Origin: Pseudorhodoferax sp. Leaf265
Lineage (GTDB): Bacteria > Pseudomonadota > Gammaproteobacteria > Burkholderiales > Burkholderiaceae_C
Direction: 5' to 3'
Length of the DNA: 64,000 nt
NCBI RefSeq assembly: GCF_001422365.1
Contig: NZ_LMMT01000040.1
Location: 257,242-321,241, forward strand
The position numbers were made by a program, and so were the translations under genes. Within the stretch, counting starts at the first letter, position 1. Every line of letters begins with the position of its first letter. Of the stretch, positions 31,304-38,972 are shown piece after piece. The notes under the pieces are model-generated. The model did not search any database, had not been told where the DNA came from, and was given only the letters and a program-made list of their open reading frames with translations.

Positions 31304-32722
31304 TCAGTCCTGGCGCGCCAGCACGCGGCCCGGGTTCAGGATGTCCAGCGGATCGAAGGCGGTCTTGACCGCGCGCATGAGGTCCAGCGCCACGGGCGAC
31401 TTGTGCAGCGGCAGCTTGTGGCGCTTGAGCTCGCCGATGCCGTGCTCGGCCGAGATCGAGCCGCCGAACGCGCTCACGGTGTCGTAGACGATGCCCGTGA
31501 TCTGCGCCTCGTGCTGCTGCACGAAGGCCCTGGAGTCGCCGCCGGCCGGGGCCTGGATGTTGTAGTGCAGGTTGCCGTCGCCCAGGTGGCCGAAGTTGAC
31601 GAAGCGCACGCCCGGCACGGCCGCCAGCAGTGCGGCATCGGCCGCGCGCACGAAGTCGGGAATGCGCGAGACCGGGATCGAGATGTCGTGCTTGATGTTG
31701 AAGCCCTCCTCGACCTGGGCCAGCGTGATGCTCTCGCGGATGTGCCAGAGGTCGTGCGCCTGCTTCATGCTCTCGGCGACGATGGCGTCGGCCACGATGC
31801 CCTGCTCGAATGCGGATTCCAGCAGGCGCTCGAACAAGCCGCGCGCATGCGCCTCCGATTCGTGGTCCGAGACCTCCAGCAGCACGCACCAGGCGGTGTC
31901 ACGCCACATCGGCACGCGCAGCTGCGGGTAGTGCTGGTCCACCAGGCCCAGCGAAAACCGGTTCATGAGTTCGAAACCCGTGAGGCCGGCCGCCAACTGC
32001 TGGTGCGCCAGCCCCAGCAGGCGGTTGGCGTCCTCCAGCGAGGGCACGGCCGCCCAGGCCGTCAGCTGCGCCGCCGGCTTGGGGTACAGGCGCAGCGTGG
32101 CGGCCGTGATGATGCCCAGCGTGCCCTCGCTGCCCACGAACAGGTCGCGCAGGTCGTAGCCCGTGTTGTCCTTGCGCAGGCCGGCCAGGCCGTCCCAGAC
32201 CTGGCCCCGGGCCGTGACGACCTCCACGCCCAGGCACAGCTCGCGCGCATTGCCGTAGCGCACCACCTGGGTGCCGCCGGCATTGGTCGCGAGGTTGCCG
32301 CCGATGGTGCAGCTGCCTTCGGCGCCCAGGCTCAGCGGGAACAGGAAGCCGGCCGCATCGGCCGCCTCCTGCAGCGTCTGCAGGATGCAGCCGGCCTCGA
32401 CCGTGATGGTCATGTTGTGCGCGTCGACGGCGCGCACGGCCGCCATGCGGCGCAGGCTCAGCACCACCTGCGTACCGGTATCGTCGGGCACGGAGCCGGC
32501 CACCAGGCCCGTGTTGCCACCCTGCGGCACGATGGACACGCGCGCGGCGGCGCAGGCCTGCACCACGGCGGCGACCTCCCGCGTGGAGCCGGGCCGCACC
32601 ACGCACAGCGCCCGGCCCTGGGCGCGGCGGCGCCAGTCCTGCTCGTAGCCCGACGCATCCTCGCCGGTCAGCACATGGGCCGCGCCGACGATGCCGGCCA
32701 GCGTCTCGATCACCGTGCTCAT
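31304..32722 (-). CDS. FAD-binding oxidase, D-2-hydroxyglutarate/D-lactate dehydrogenase family
   Basis: A 472-residue VAO-type flavoprotein. PQGGNTGLVAGSVP is the FAD diphosphate loop, GGNLATNAGGTQVVRYGN the second FAD-contacting motif. The C-terminal cap includes FGHLGDGNLHYNI (metal-binding His) and SAEHGIGELKR, both signatures of D-2-hydroxyacid dehydrogenases. Between the HglS-like gene and a Bug binding protein, the best-fitting substrate is D-2-hydroxyglutarate, but D-lactate or glycolate cannot be excluded. The ATG overlaps the preceding gene's stop (ATGA). Confidence 0.88.
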   Translation of the reverse strand: MSTVIETLAGIVGAAHVLTGEDASGYEQDWRRRAQGRALCVVRPGSTREVAAVVQACAAARVSIVPQGGNTGLVAGSVPDDTGTQVVLSLRRMAAVRAVDAHNMTITVEAGCILQTLQEAADAAGFLFPLSLGAEGSCTIGGNLATNAGGTQVVRYGNARELCLGVEVVTARGQVWDGLAGLRKDNTGYDLRDLFVGSEGTLGIITAATLRLYPKPAAQLTAWAAVPSLEDANRLLGLAHQQLAAGLTGFELMNRFSLGLVDQHYPQLRVPMWRDTAWCVLLEVSDHESEAHARGLFERLLESAFEQGIVADAIVAESMKQAHDLWHIRESITLAQVEEGFNIKHDISIPVSRIPDFVRAADAALLAAVPGVRFVNFGHLGDGNLHYNIQAPAGGDSRAFVQQHEAQITGIVYDTVSAFGGSISAEHGIGELKRHKLPLHKSPVALDLMRAVKTAFDPLDILNPGRVLARQD

Positions 32723-33723
32723 TGCACTGTCACGCCGGCGTTCTTGATGATGGTTCCCCAGTGCTGGTACTCCGCATGCGCAAAGCTGCGGAAGGCGTTG
32801 GTGTCCATCAGGCGCACCTCGCCGCCCAGCGCCCCCACGCGCGTCTTGAAGTCGGGGCTGCCGGCCACCTTGAGGACGGCGTCCTGCAGCTTCTTCTGCA
32901 CGGCCGGCGCCGTGCCCTTGGGCGCCAGCACGCCGTTCCAGGTGGCGGTCACGAAGTCGGGGTAGCCGCTCTCCTTCATGGTCGGCACATTGGGCAGGGC
33001 CGGCAGGCGCTCGGCCGAGGTCACGGCCAGCGCGCGCAGCTTGCCCGACTGCACGAACGGCAGGGCCGGCGTCACGTTCTCGAAGATGAAGTCGATCTGC
33101 CCACCCATCAGGTCGGTCAGTGCCGGTGCGCTGCCCTTGTAGGGCACGTGCAGCAGATCCAGCTTGGTGGCGGTCTTGAACAGCTCGCCCGACAGGTGCA
33201 CGGTCGAGCCCGTGCCCGGCGAGCCGTAGCTCAGGCCAGCGCCGCGCTTGCGCTCGGCCGCCACGAAATCGGCCACCGTGCGCACGGGTGTCTTGCTCTC
33301 GTTGACGACCAGCACGTTGGGGATGCTGGTCACGAGCGCGATGTACTCGTAGTCCGAGAGGTTCTTCTCGCCCAGGTTGCGGTACAGGCTCTGGTTGATG
33401 GCCTGGGTGCCGGCCGTGCCGAACAGCAGCGTGTAGCCGTCGTTCGGCGAGCCCGCGACGCGGCTGGCACCGATGGAGCCGTTGGCGCCCGCCAGGTTCT
33501 CCACGATCACGGGCTGGCCCAGTTGCTCGCCCAGACCCTGGGCCAGCATGCGCGCGATGAGGTCGGTGTTGCCGCCCGGCGAGAACGGCACGACCAGCTT
33601 GATGGGCTTGTTCGGGTAATCGCCCTGGGCGAAGGCCGGGGTGGCGAGGCCGGTGGCCAGCAGTGCCAGCGTGGCGAGGAACTGCTTGCGCGTGGAGGTC
33701 TTGGTCAGGAGGGAACGGGTCAT
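32719..33723 (-). CDS. Bug-family tripartite tricarboxylate transporter substrate-binding protein
   Basis: A 334-residue periplasmic binding protein of the TctC/Bug family, greatly expanded in Burkholderiales. The signal peptide (KQFLATLALLATGLATPAFA) is cleaved near residue 32 before QGDYPNKPIKLVVPFSPGG, the family's conserved start. GSPGTGSTVHLSGELF and PYKGSAPALTDLMGGQ form the ligand carboxylate clamp. No TctA/TctB membrane subunits are nearby, as is common for orphan Bug proteins. First gene of the operon; its ligand may be a dicarboxylate related to the downstream enzymes. Confidence 0.92.
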   Translation of the reverse strand: MTRSLLTKTSTRKQFLATLALLATGLATPAFAQGDYPNKPIKLVVPFSPGGNTDLIARMLAQGLGEQLGQPVIVENLAGANGSIGASRVAGSPNDGYTLLFGTAGTQAINQSLYRNLGEKNLSDYEYIALVTSIPNVLVVNESKTPVRTVADFVAAERKRGAGLSYGSPGTGSTVHLSGELFKTATKLDLLHVPYKGSAPALTDLMGGQIDFIFENVTPALPFVQSGKLRALAVTSAERLPALPNVPTMKESGYPDFVTATWNGVLAPKGTAPAVQKKLQDAVLKVAGSPDFKTRVGALGGEVRLMDTNAFRSFAHAEYQHWGTIIKNAGVTVQ

Positions 33724-33829
33724 CGGCAAGGGTCTCGGGAATGGGTGGCGTGGCCCCGGGGAGCACGCCGCGAAGACACGGATGTTTCCGACAAGCGGTC
33801 TTGAGAGCAATCAATGTTTCGGAAGAAGT

Positions 33830-33850
33830 TCATTCGTATATGGAATGAAT
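33830..33850. promoter_or_regulatory. Dyad operator for the divergent LysR regulator
   Basis: TTCATTC and GAATGAA form a perfect 7-bp inverted repeat with a 7-bp spacer. The inner ATTC-N7-GAAT has the T-N11-A form typical of LysR-type operators. It lies between the Bug gene (start 33723) and the LysR gene (start 33969), the expected place for a divergent regulatory site. Confidence 0.65.
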
Positions 33851-33968
33851 CATTGCGGGAAACACGTAGGCTGGGCATCGTTAGAATCACGCGCACCGCG
33901 AGAGTTTTTCTCTCCCAGAAGCCACGCAGTCCCGGGCTCCGGCGGGTGCTCCCACCGCCCACGAGTTC

Positions 33969-34865
33969 ATGCATGCACGGAAATACCTCCCCTCCATGGG
34001 CCTGCTGGTGGCCTTCGAGGCCTGCGCGCGCTTGCAGAAGTTCACGGCTGCCGCCGAGGAGCTGAGCCTGACCCAGAGCGCCGTGAGCCGGCAGATCCGT
34101 GCGCTGGAGGACATCGTCGGCGTGGAACTGTTCGCGCGCGAACGCCAGACCGTGCGCCTGACCCCCGCCGGCGAGGCCTATGCCGAGGAGTTGCGCCAGG
34201 CCCTGCGCGCCATCTCGCACGCGACGCTGCGGCTCAAGGCCAGCCCCGGCGCCGGCACGCTCACGCTGGCCATCCTGCCGACCATGGGCACGCGCTGGCT
34301 GGCGCCCCTGCTGCCCGACTTCACGCAGAAGAACCCCGGCGTGACGCTGAACCTCGTGACGCGGCTGGAGCCCTTCAACATGGAGACAGACGGCGTGGAC
34401 GCCGCCCTGCACTACGGCACGCCCGAATGGCCGCGCGCCGAACTCGACTTCCTGTTCGAAGAGACCGTGGTGCCGGCCTGCTCGCGTGCGCTCAAGGCAC
34501 AGCACGGCTTCGCGACGCCGGCGGACCTGCTGGCCGCGCCGCTGCTGCACCTGGCATCGCGGCCACAGGCCTGGGCCGACTGGTTCGGCGCCCAGGGCCT
34601 GGTGTTCGGCGGCGGCACCGGCATGAGCACCGACCAGTTCGCCACCGCCATGCAGGCCGCCGCGGCCGGCCTGGGCGTAGCTCTGCTGCCCGAGTTCCTG
34701 TTCCAGCAGGAGCTGGCGCGCGGCGAACTCGTGTCGGCCGTCGACGTGCGCAGCCGCAGCGCCGGCCGTTACTACCTGGCCTGCGCCGCGAACCGGGCCT
34801 GGTACCCGCCGCTGACCGCGTTCCGGCGCTGGATCCGCACGCAGGCGGCGGACATCACCGCCTGA
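33969..34865 (+). CDS. LysR-family transcriptional regulator (GcvA-like)
   Basis: A 298-residue regulator. The N-terminal winged helix-turn-helix (residues 8-66) includes FTAAAEELSLTQSAVSRQIRA, and the C-terminal type 2 periplasmic-binding-like effector domain follows from about 92 (LTLAILPTMGTRWLAPLLP), a GcvA-like pattern. It diverges from the Bug-FAD oxidase-HglS operon, with the dyad at 33830 between them, so it probably controls that operon in response to one of its metabolites. Confidence 0.9.
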   Translation: MHARKYLPSMGLLVAFEACARLQKFTAAAEELSLTQSAVSRQIRALEDIVGVELFARERQTVRLTPAGEAYAEELRQALRAISHATLRLKASPGAGTLTLAILPTMGTRWLAPLLPDFTQKNPGVTLNLVTRLEPFNMETDGVDAALHYGTPEWPRAELDFLFEETVVPACSRALKAQHGFATPADLLAAPLLHLASRPQAWADWFGAQGLVFGGGTGMSTDQFATAMQAAAAGLGVALLPEFLFQQELARGELVSAVDVRSRSAGRYYLACAANRAWYPPLTAFRRWIRTQAADITA

Positions 34866-34871
34866 ACTTAC

Positions 34872-36224
34872 TCAGGCCGCGGCGCGCTGCGCCTGCGCGA
34901 ACGCGTTGGCCGGCCGCTCCAGCCCCAGGTTCTCGCGCAGCGTGCGGCCTTCGTAGGCGGTGCGGAACAGGCCGCGCCGCTGCAACTCCGGCACCACGAG
35001 GTCGACGAACTCGTTGAGCGAGGCCGGCAGCACCGGCGGCATCACGTTGAAGCCATCGGCCGCACCGTTCTCGAACCACTCCTGCATGCGGTCGGCAATC
35101 TGCGCTGGCGTGCCCACCACGACCCAGTGGCCGCGCGCGCCGGCCAGGTACTCGTAGAGCTGGCGGACCGTGAAGCGCTCGCGCCGCGCCAGTTCCAGCA
35201 CCACGTGGGCCCGGCTCTGGATGCCCTTGGGCGCATCGGGGATGTAGGGCGGAGGTGCGTCCAGGTCCCAACGGCTCAGGTCCTCGCCGGGCCAGAACGG
35301 CGCGATCGCGGCCAGGCCCACGGCCGGATGGATCAGCGATTGCAGCTCGGCCCACTTGGCCTGCGCCTCCTCCTCGGTGCGACCGATCACGGGCGAGATG
35401 CCGGGCAGCACCAGCAGTTGCTCGGGCCGGCGGCCGTACCTGGCCATGCGGCCCTTGACGTCGCGGTAGAAGGCCTGGGCTTCGGCCAGGCTGGTCCAGG
35501 CCGTGAAGATGGCCTCGGCCGTGGCGGCGGCCAGTTCCTTGCCGTCCTCGGACGAGCCGGCCTGCACGATCACGGGGTAGCCCTGCGGCGGGCGCTCCAG
35601 GTTCAGCGGGCCCTTGACCTTGAAGTGCTTGCCCACGTGGTTCAGCGCATGCAGCTTGGCCGGGTCGAAGTAGACGCCCGAGCCCGCGTCGCGCACGAAG
35701 GCGTCGTCCTCGAAGCTGTCCCACAGGCCCTTGACCACCTGCACGAACTCGTGCGCGCGCTCGTAGCGCAGGGCCGGGTCCGGGTGCGCGTCGAGGCCGA
35801 AGTTGCCATGCACGTTGTCGGCGCTCGTGGTCACCACGTTCCAGGCCGCACGGCCCTTGCTGATGTGGTCCAGCGAGGCGAACTTGCGCGCCAGCAGGTA
35901 GGGGTCTTCGTAGGTCGTCGAGGCCGTGGCGACGAAGCCGATGTGCTTGGTGACGGCCGACAGCGCGGCCCACAGCGTGACGGGCTCGAAGTAGGACACG
36001 CGGCCCTGGCGGCGCAGCGCCTCCTCGTCGCCACGGAAGCCGATGCCGGGGCTGTCGGCCACGAAGACCTGGTCGAACAGGCCGCGCTCGGCCGTCTGCG
36101 CCACCTCGATGTAGTGGTCGATGTTGACGCCCGAGTCGATCTGCGAACCCGGATGCCGCCAGGCGGCGATGTGGTGGCCCGTGGCCATGATGAAGGCGCC
36201 CAGGCGCAGTTTGCGTTGTGTCAT
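34872..36224 (-). CDS. LLM-class flavin monooxygenase, NtaA/SnaA/DszA family
   Basis: A 450-residue FMN/FMNH2-dependent luciferase-fold monooxygenase. RKLRLGAFIMATGHHIAAWRHP is the family start, WNVVTTSADNVHGNFG the conserved flavin-site region, and VQAGSSEDGKELAA the phosphate-binding loop. Members attack sulfonates, thioethers, aminopolycarboxylates or similar, using FMNH2 from a partner reductase. The nitroreductase upstream on the same strand could be that partner. Start 36224 chosen for the canonical N-terminus. Confidence 0.9.
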   Translation of the reverse strand: MTQRKLRLGAFIMATGHHIAAWRHPGSQIDSGVNIDHYIEVAQTAERGLFDQVFVADSPGIGFRGDEEALRRQGRVSYFEPVTLWAALSAVTKHIGFVATASTTYEDPYLLARKFASLDHISKGRAAWNVVTTSADNVHGNFGLDAHPDPALRYERAHEFVQVVKGLWDSFEDDAFVRDAGSGVYFDPAKLHALNHVGKHFKVKGPLNLERPPQGYPVIVQAGSSEDGKELAAATAEAIFTAWTSLAEAQAFYRDVKGRMARYGRRPEQLLVLPGISPVIGRTEEEAQAKWAELQSLIHPAVGLAAIAPFWPGEDLSRWDLDAPPPYIPDAPKGIQSRAHVVLELARRERFTVRQLYEYLAGARGHWVVVGTPAQIADRMQEWFENGAADGFNVMPPVLPASLNEFVDLVVPELQRRGLFRTAYEGRTLRENLGLERPANAFAQAQRAAA

Positions 36225-36414
36225 CTCAGCCTTCCACTGCGCTGGCGCGCGATTGGCAGAACACGAAGCCGGCCCGCAAGCCGCTGGTCGAGTGGCCGCG
36301 CAGCAGGCCATGCCGGTGCACCCGCGGAACGGGCTCTGCCCGGCCGCTGGGGGCGCCCCTGGAGGGGTATCGGATGGCTACACGCAGTGAGCCAGCCAAA
36401 CGGGGTGGTTTCAT

Positions 36415-37011
36415 TCAGAGGATCCTCGCGGCGTCGTCGAAGGCCAGGCGCGGGCCGCGCGCAAAGGTCGCGCCGTGGTCGGCCACACCCAGGTTCACGA
36501 GGAAGTTGCTCTGCCAGCGGCCGTCGGGGAAGAAGGCCGCGTCCACGGCCTTGGCATCGAAGCCCGACTGCGGGCCGGCGTCCAGGCCCAGCGCGCGGGC
36601 CGCCAGGATCAGGTAGGCGCCCTGCAGGCTGCCGTTGCGCAGCGCCGTGGTGTCGGCCAGCTGCGCATTGCCGTCGAAAAGCGGCTTGGCGTCGTAGGCC
36701 GGGAACTGCGTGGGCAACTGGTCCTGGAAGCGCCGGTCTTGCGCCACGATCACGGTCACGGCGGCCGATGCGGTCTGCTGGAGGTTGCCCTTGGAGACGG
36801 CCGGCAGCAGTTGGGCCTTGGCCTCGGCGCTGCGCACGAACACGTAGCGCGCGGGCTGGGCGTTGAAGGCCGTCGGCCCCCACTTGAGCAGGTCGTAGAG
36901 CTGGTGCAGCGTGGCGTCGGAGACGGGCACGGGTTGGAAGGCATGCACCGTGCGGGCCTGGCGGAACAGGCGGTCCAGCGCGGCATCGGACAGCGGTGAG
37001 AGATCGGACAT
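36415..37011 (-). CDS. Nitroreductase family protein (RutE/HadB-like)
   Basis: A 198-residue flavin enzyme of the malonic semialdehyde reductase/nitroreductase subgroup. [16 protein letters not shown] and [18 protein letters not shown] contain the FMN phosphate- and ring-binding residues. The C-terminal [20 protein letters not shown] is typical of RutE. Without other rut genes it is more safely called a nitroreductase. The ATG 37011 has GAGCC upstream. It precedes the LLM monooxygenase by 190 bp with no terminator seen between. Confidence 0.87.
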   Translation of the reverse strand: MSDLSPLSDAALDRLFRQARTVHAFQPVPVSDATLHQLYDLLKWGPTAFNAQPARYVFVRSAEAKAQLLPAVSKGNLQQTASAAVTVIVAQDRRFQDQLPTQFPAYDAKPLFDGNAQLADTTALRNGSLQGAYLILAARALGLDAGPQSGFDAKAVDAAFFPDGRWQSNFLVNLGVADHGATFARGPRLAFDDAARIL

Positions 37012-37137
37012 GCGGGCTCCTGGCGCGCCGCCACCGCCGGCGGCGGTGCTTGGGCGCGCAGCGGGCCATTGTTCGGAGCCGGCCGCACCAACCCAACGAA
37101 GCTTTTCGCGCAAGCTTATGCACTGGCACGCGGCCAG

Positions 37138-37174
37138 AAAAAAAGCGGCTGCGGGCCAGAGCCCACAGCCGCTT
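37138..37174 (-). terminator. Rho-independent terminator after azurin
   Basis: On the minus strand a GC-rich hairpin with arms AAGCGGCTG and CAGCCGCTT, extended by GGGC/GCCC around a four-base loop, is followed directly by a run of seven T. It lies 20 bp past the azurin stop. Confidence 0.9.
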
Positions 37175-37193
37175 GCACGCGGAACGCTTGGGC

Positions 37194-37652
37194 TTACTTG
37201 GCCAGCGTCAGCGTGCCCTTCATGATGGCCGAGTGGCCCGGGAAGGAACAGAAGTAGCTGTAGGCCTCGCCGGCCTTGAGCTTGGCCACGTCGAAGCTGA
37301 CCGAGGCGCTTTCGCCGCCGCCGATGACCTTGGTGGCTGCGATCACGCGCGCATCGCCGGGCTTGAGGTAATCGTTGGGCAGGCCGGCGGCGATGCCGTC
37401 GCTGGCCACGCCGGCCATGTCTGCCGTCTTGGCCAGCACCCAGTTGTGGCCCATGGCGGCCTTGGGCAGCTTGCCCACGTGCTTGAGCGTCACCTTGAAT
37501 TGCTTGCAGCTGGCCGGCACGGCGAGCGTGGCCTTGGTGAACTGCATGGCGTCGGTGCTGTCGATCTCGGCCTCGCAGGGGCCGGCGGCCAGCACCGGGC
37601 CGGCCATCGCGCAGGCAACCGCCAGCGCCAGGGTATCGCGTCGAATGCGCAT
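37194..37652 (-). CDS. azu: Azurin (type I blue copper protein)
   Basis: A 152-residue periplasmic electron carrier. The signal peptide ([22 protein letters not shown]) ends near residue 23, giving a mature protein starting [10 protein letters not shown] as in Pseudomonas azurins. All copper ligands are visible: His69 (MGHNW), Cys135, His140 and Met144 ([11 protein letters not shown]), with the Gly68 carbonyl. The structural disulfide cysteines 26 and 49 are present. It has its own terminator; the redox partner is not apparent in the neighbourhood. Confidence 0.96.
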   Translation of the reverse strand: MRIRRDTLALAVACAMAGPVLAAGPCEAEIDSTDAMQFTKATLAVPASCKQFKVTLKHVGKLPKAAMGHNWVLAKTADMAGVASDGIAAGLPNDYLKPGDARVIAATKVIGGGESASVSFDVAKLKAGEAYSYFCSFPGHSAIMKGTLTLAK

Positions 37653-37730
37653 GTCTTGTCCTCTCGGGTTTCTTTGGAAGGGTATGGGGCGGACTCTAAG
37701 ACCGACGCAGCGCCCAGGCCTTGATGTGGA

Positions 37731-38972
37731 TCACGCCTTGAGCAGATCGAACAGCGTGCGCGCCACCACCTTGGTGGCGCGGCGCAGGTCTTCCAGCACG
37801 ATGTGCTCGTCGGCGCGCTTGGCATTCGACTCCAGCACGGTGCGCGGGCCGGCGCCGTAGATCACGGCCGGGATGCCGCGCTCGCTGAACAGCCGCGCAT
37901 CGGTGTACAGCGGCGTGCCCGAGGCCTTCACGGGCTCGCCGAACAAAGCCGTGGCATGGCTGCACAGCGACTCGACCAGAGGCGCATTGCCGGCCAGCGG
38001 CTTCATGGCGTGGGCCAGCAGCAGGCGCTTGATCTCCACGCTGATGCCGGCCTGGCCCGCAGCCGCCTGCTCGATCAGACCGCGCAGCCGTGCTTCCACA
38101 GCGACTGGGTCTTCCTCGGGGATCATGCGGCGGTCGACCTTGAGCACGACCTTGCCGGGCACCACGTTGGTGTTGGTGCCACCGTGGATCTGGCCCACAT
38201 TGATGTAGCCGTGGTTGATGCCTTCCACCGCGCTCTTGGTCTTGCGCAACTCGCCGTTCTCGGCGTACAGCGCGCTCAGGATGCGGTTGGCGGCCTGCAG
38301 CGCGTCCACCGCGGTCTCGGGCACGGCCGCATGGCCCATCTTGCCGTGCACCGTGACCTCCATCTGCAGGCAGCCGTTGTGGGCCGTCACCACCTGGTAG
38401 CTGAAGCCGGCGGCGATCTCCAGGTCGGGCTTGGTCAGGCCCTTCTCGAGCAGCCAGGCCGGGCCGAGTTCGCCGCCGAATTCCTCGTCGTAGGTGAACA
38501 GCAGGTCGACGCCACCGGCCAGCGGCACGCCGGCCGCTTCCAGCGCGCGCGTGGCGAAGCTGAAGGTCGAGAAATCGCACTTGCTGACGGCAGCGGCACG
38601 GCCGTAGAGCTTGCCGTCGACGACCTCGCCGCCGTAGGGCTTCTGCGTCCAGCCTTCGCCGGGCGGCACCACGTCACCGTGGGCGTTGAGCGCAACCACG
38701 CGGCCACCCTTGCCGTAGCGGCGCTGCACCACGAGGTTGGTGATGGACTCCAGGCCGTGTTCCTTCACGGTCGCGGCCGGCACCTCGTGGGCCTGCGCCT
38801 CGAAGCCGAAGTCCTTGAGCAATGCGGCCGTGCGCACAGCGTGCGGCGTGTTGTTGCCGGGCGGCGTGTCGGTGGGCACCTGCACCAGGGCCTGCAGGAA
38901 GCGGACCTGCTCGTCGAAGTGCGCATCGACCCAGCGGTCGATGGCGTCGTAGGTGGTGTTCGTCGTGGTCAT
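37731..38972 (-). CDS. M20-family metallohydrolase (ArgE/DapE-like)
   Basis: A 413-residue amidohydrolase of the M20 family. NAHGDVVPPGEGW carries the first zinc ligand and FTYDEEFGGELG the catalytic Glu pair; MGHAAVPETAVDAL begins the dimerisation domain. No signal peptide. It overlaps the upstream uraD-allantoate amidohydrolase gene by four bases (ATGA), so it belongs to the ureide operon. It may hydrolyse a ureide such as ureidoglycolate or N-carbamoyl product, an inference from position; deacetylase activity is the alternative. Confidence 0.85.
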   Translation of the reverse strand: MTTTNTTYDAIDRWVDAHFDEQVRFLQALVQVPTDTPPGNNTPHAVRTAALLKDFGFEAQAHEVPAATVKEHGLESITNLVVQRRYGKGGRVVALNAHGDVVPPGEGWTQKPYGGEVVDGKLYGRAAAVSKCDFSTFSFATRALEAAGVPLAGGVDLLFTYDEEFGGELGPAWLLEKGLTKPDLEIAAGFSYQVVTAHNGCLQMEVTVHGKMGHAAVPETAVDALQAANRILSALYAENGELRKTKSAVEGINHGYINVGQIHGGTNTNVVPGKVVLKVDRRMIPEEDPVAVEARLRGLIEQAAAGQAGISVEIKRLLLAHAMKPLAGNAPLVESLCSHATALFGEPVKASGTPLYTDARLFSERGIPAVIYGAGPRTVLESNAKRADEHIVLEDLRRATKVVARTLFDLLKA

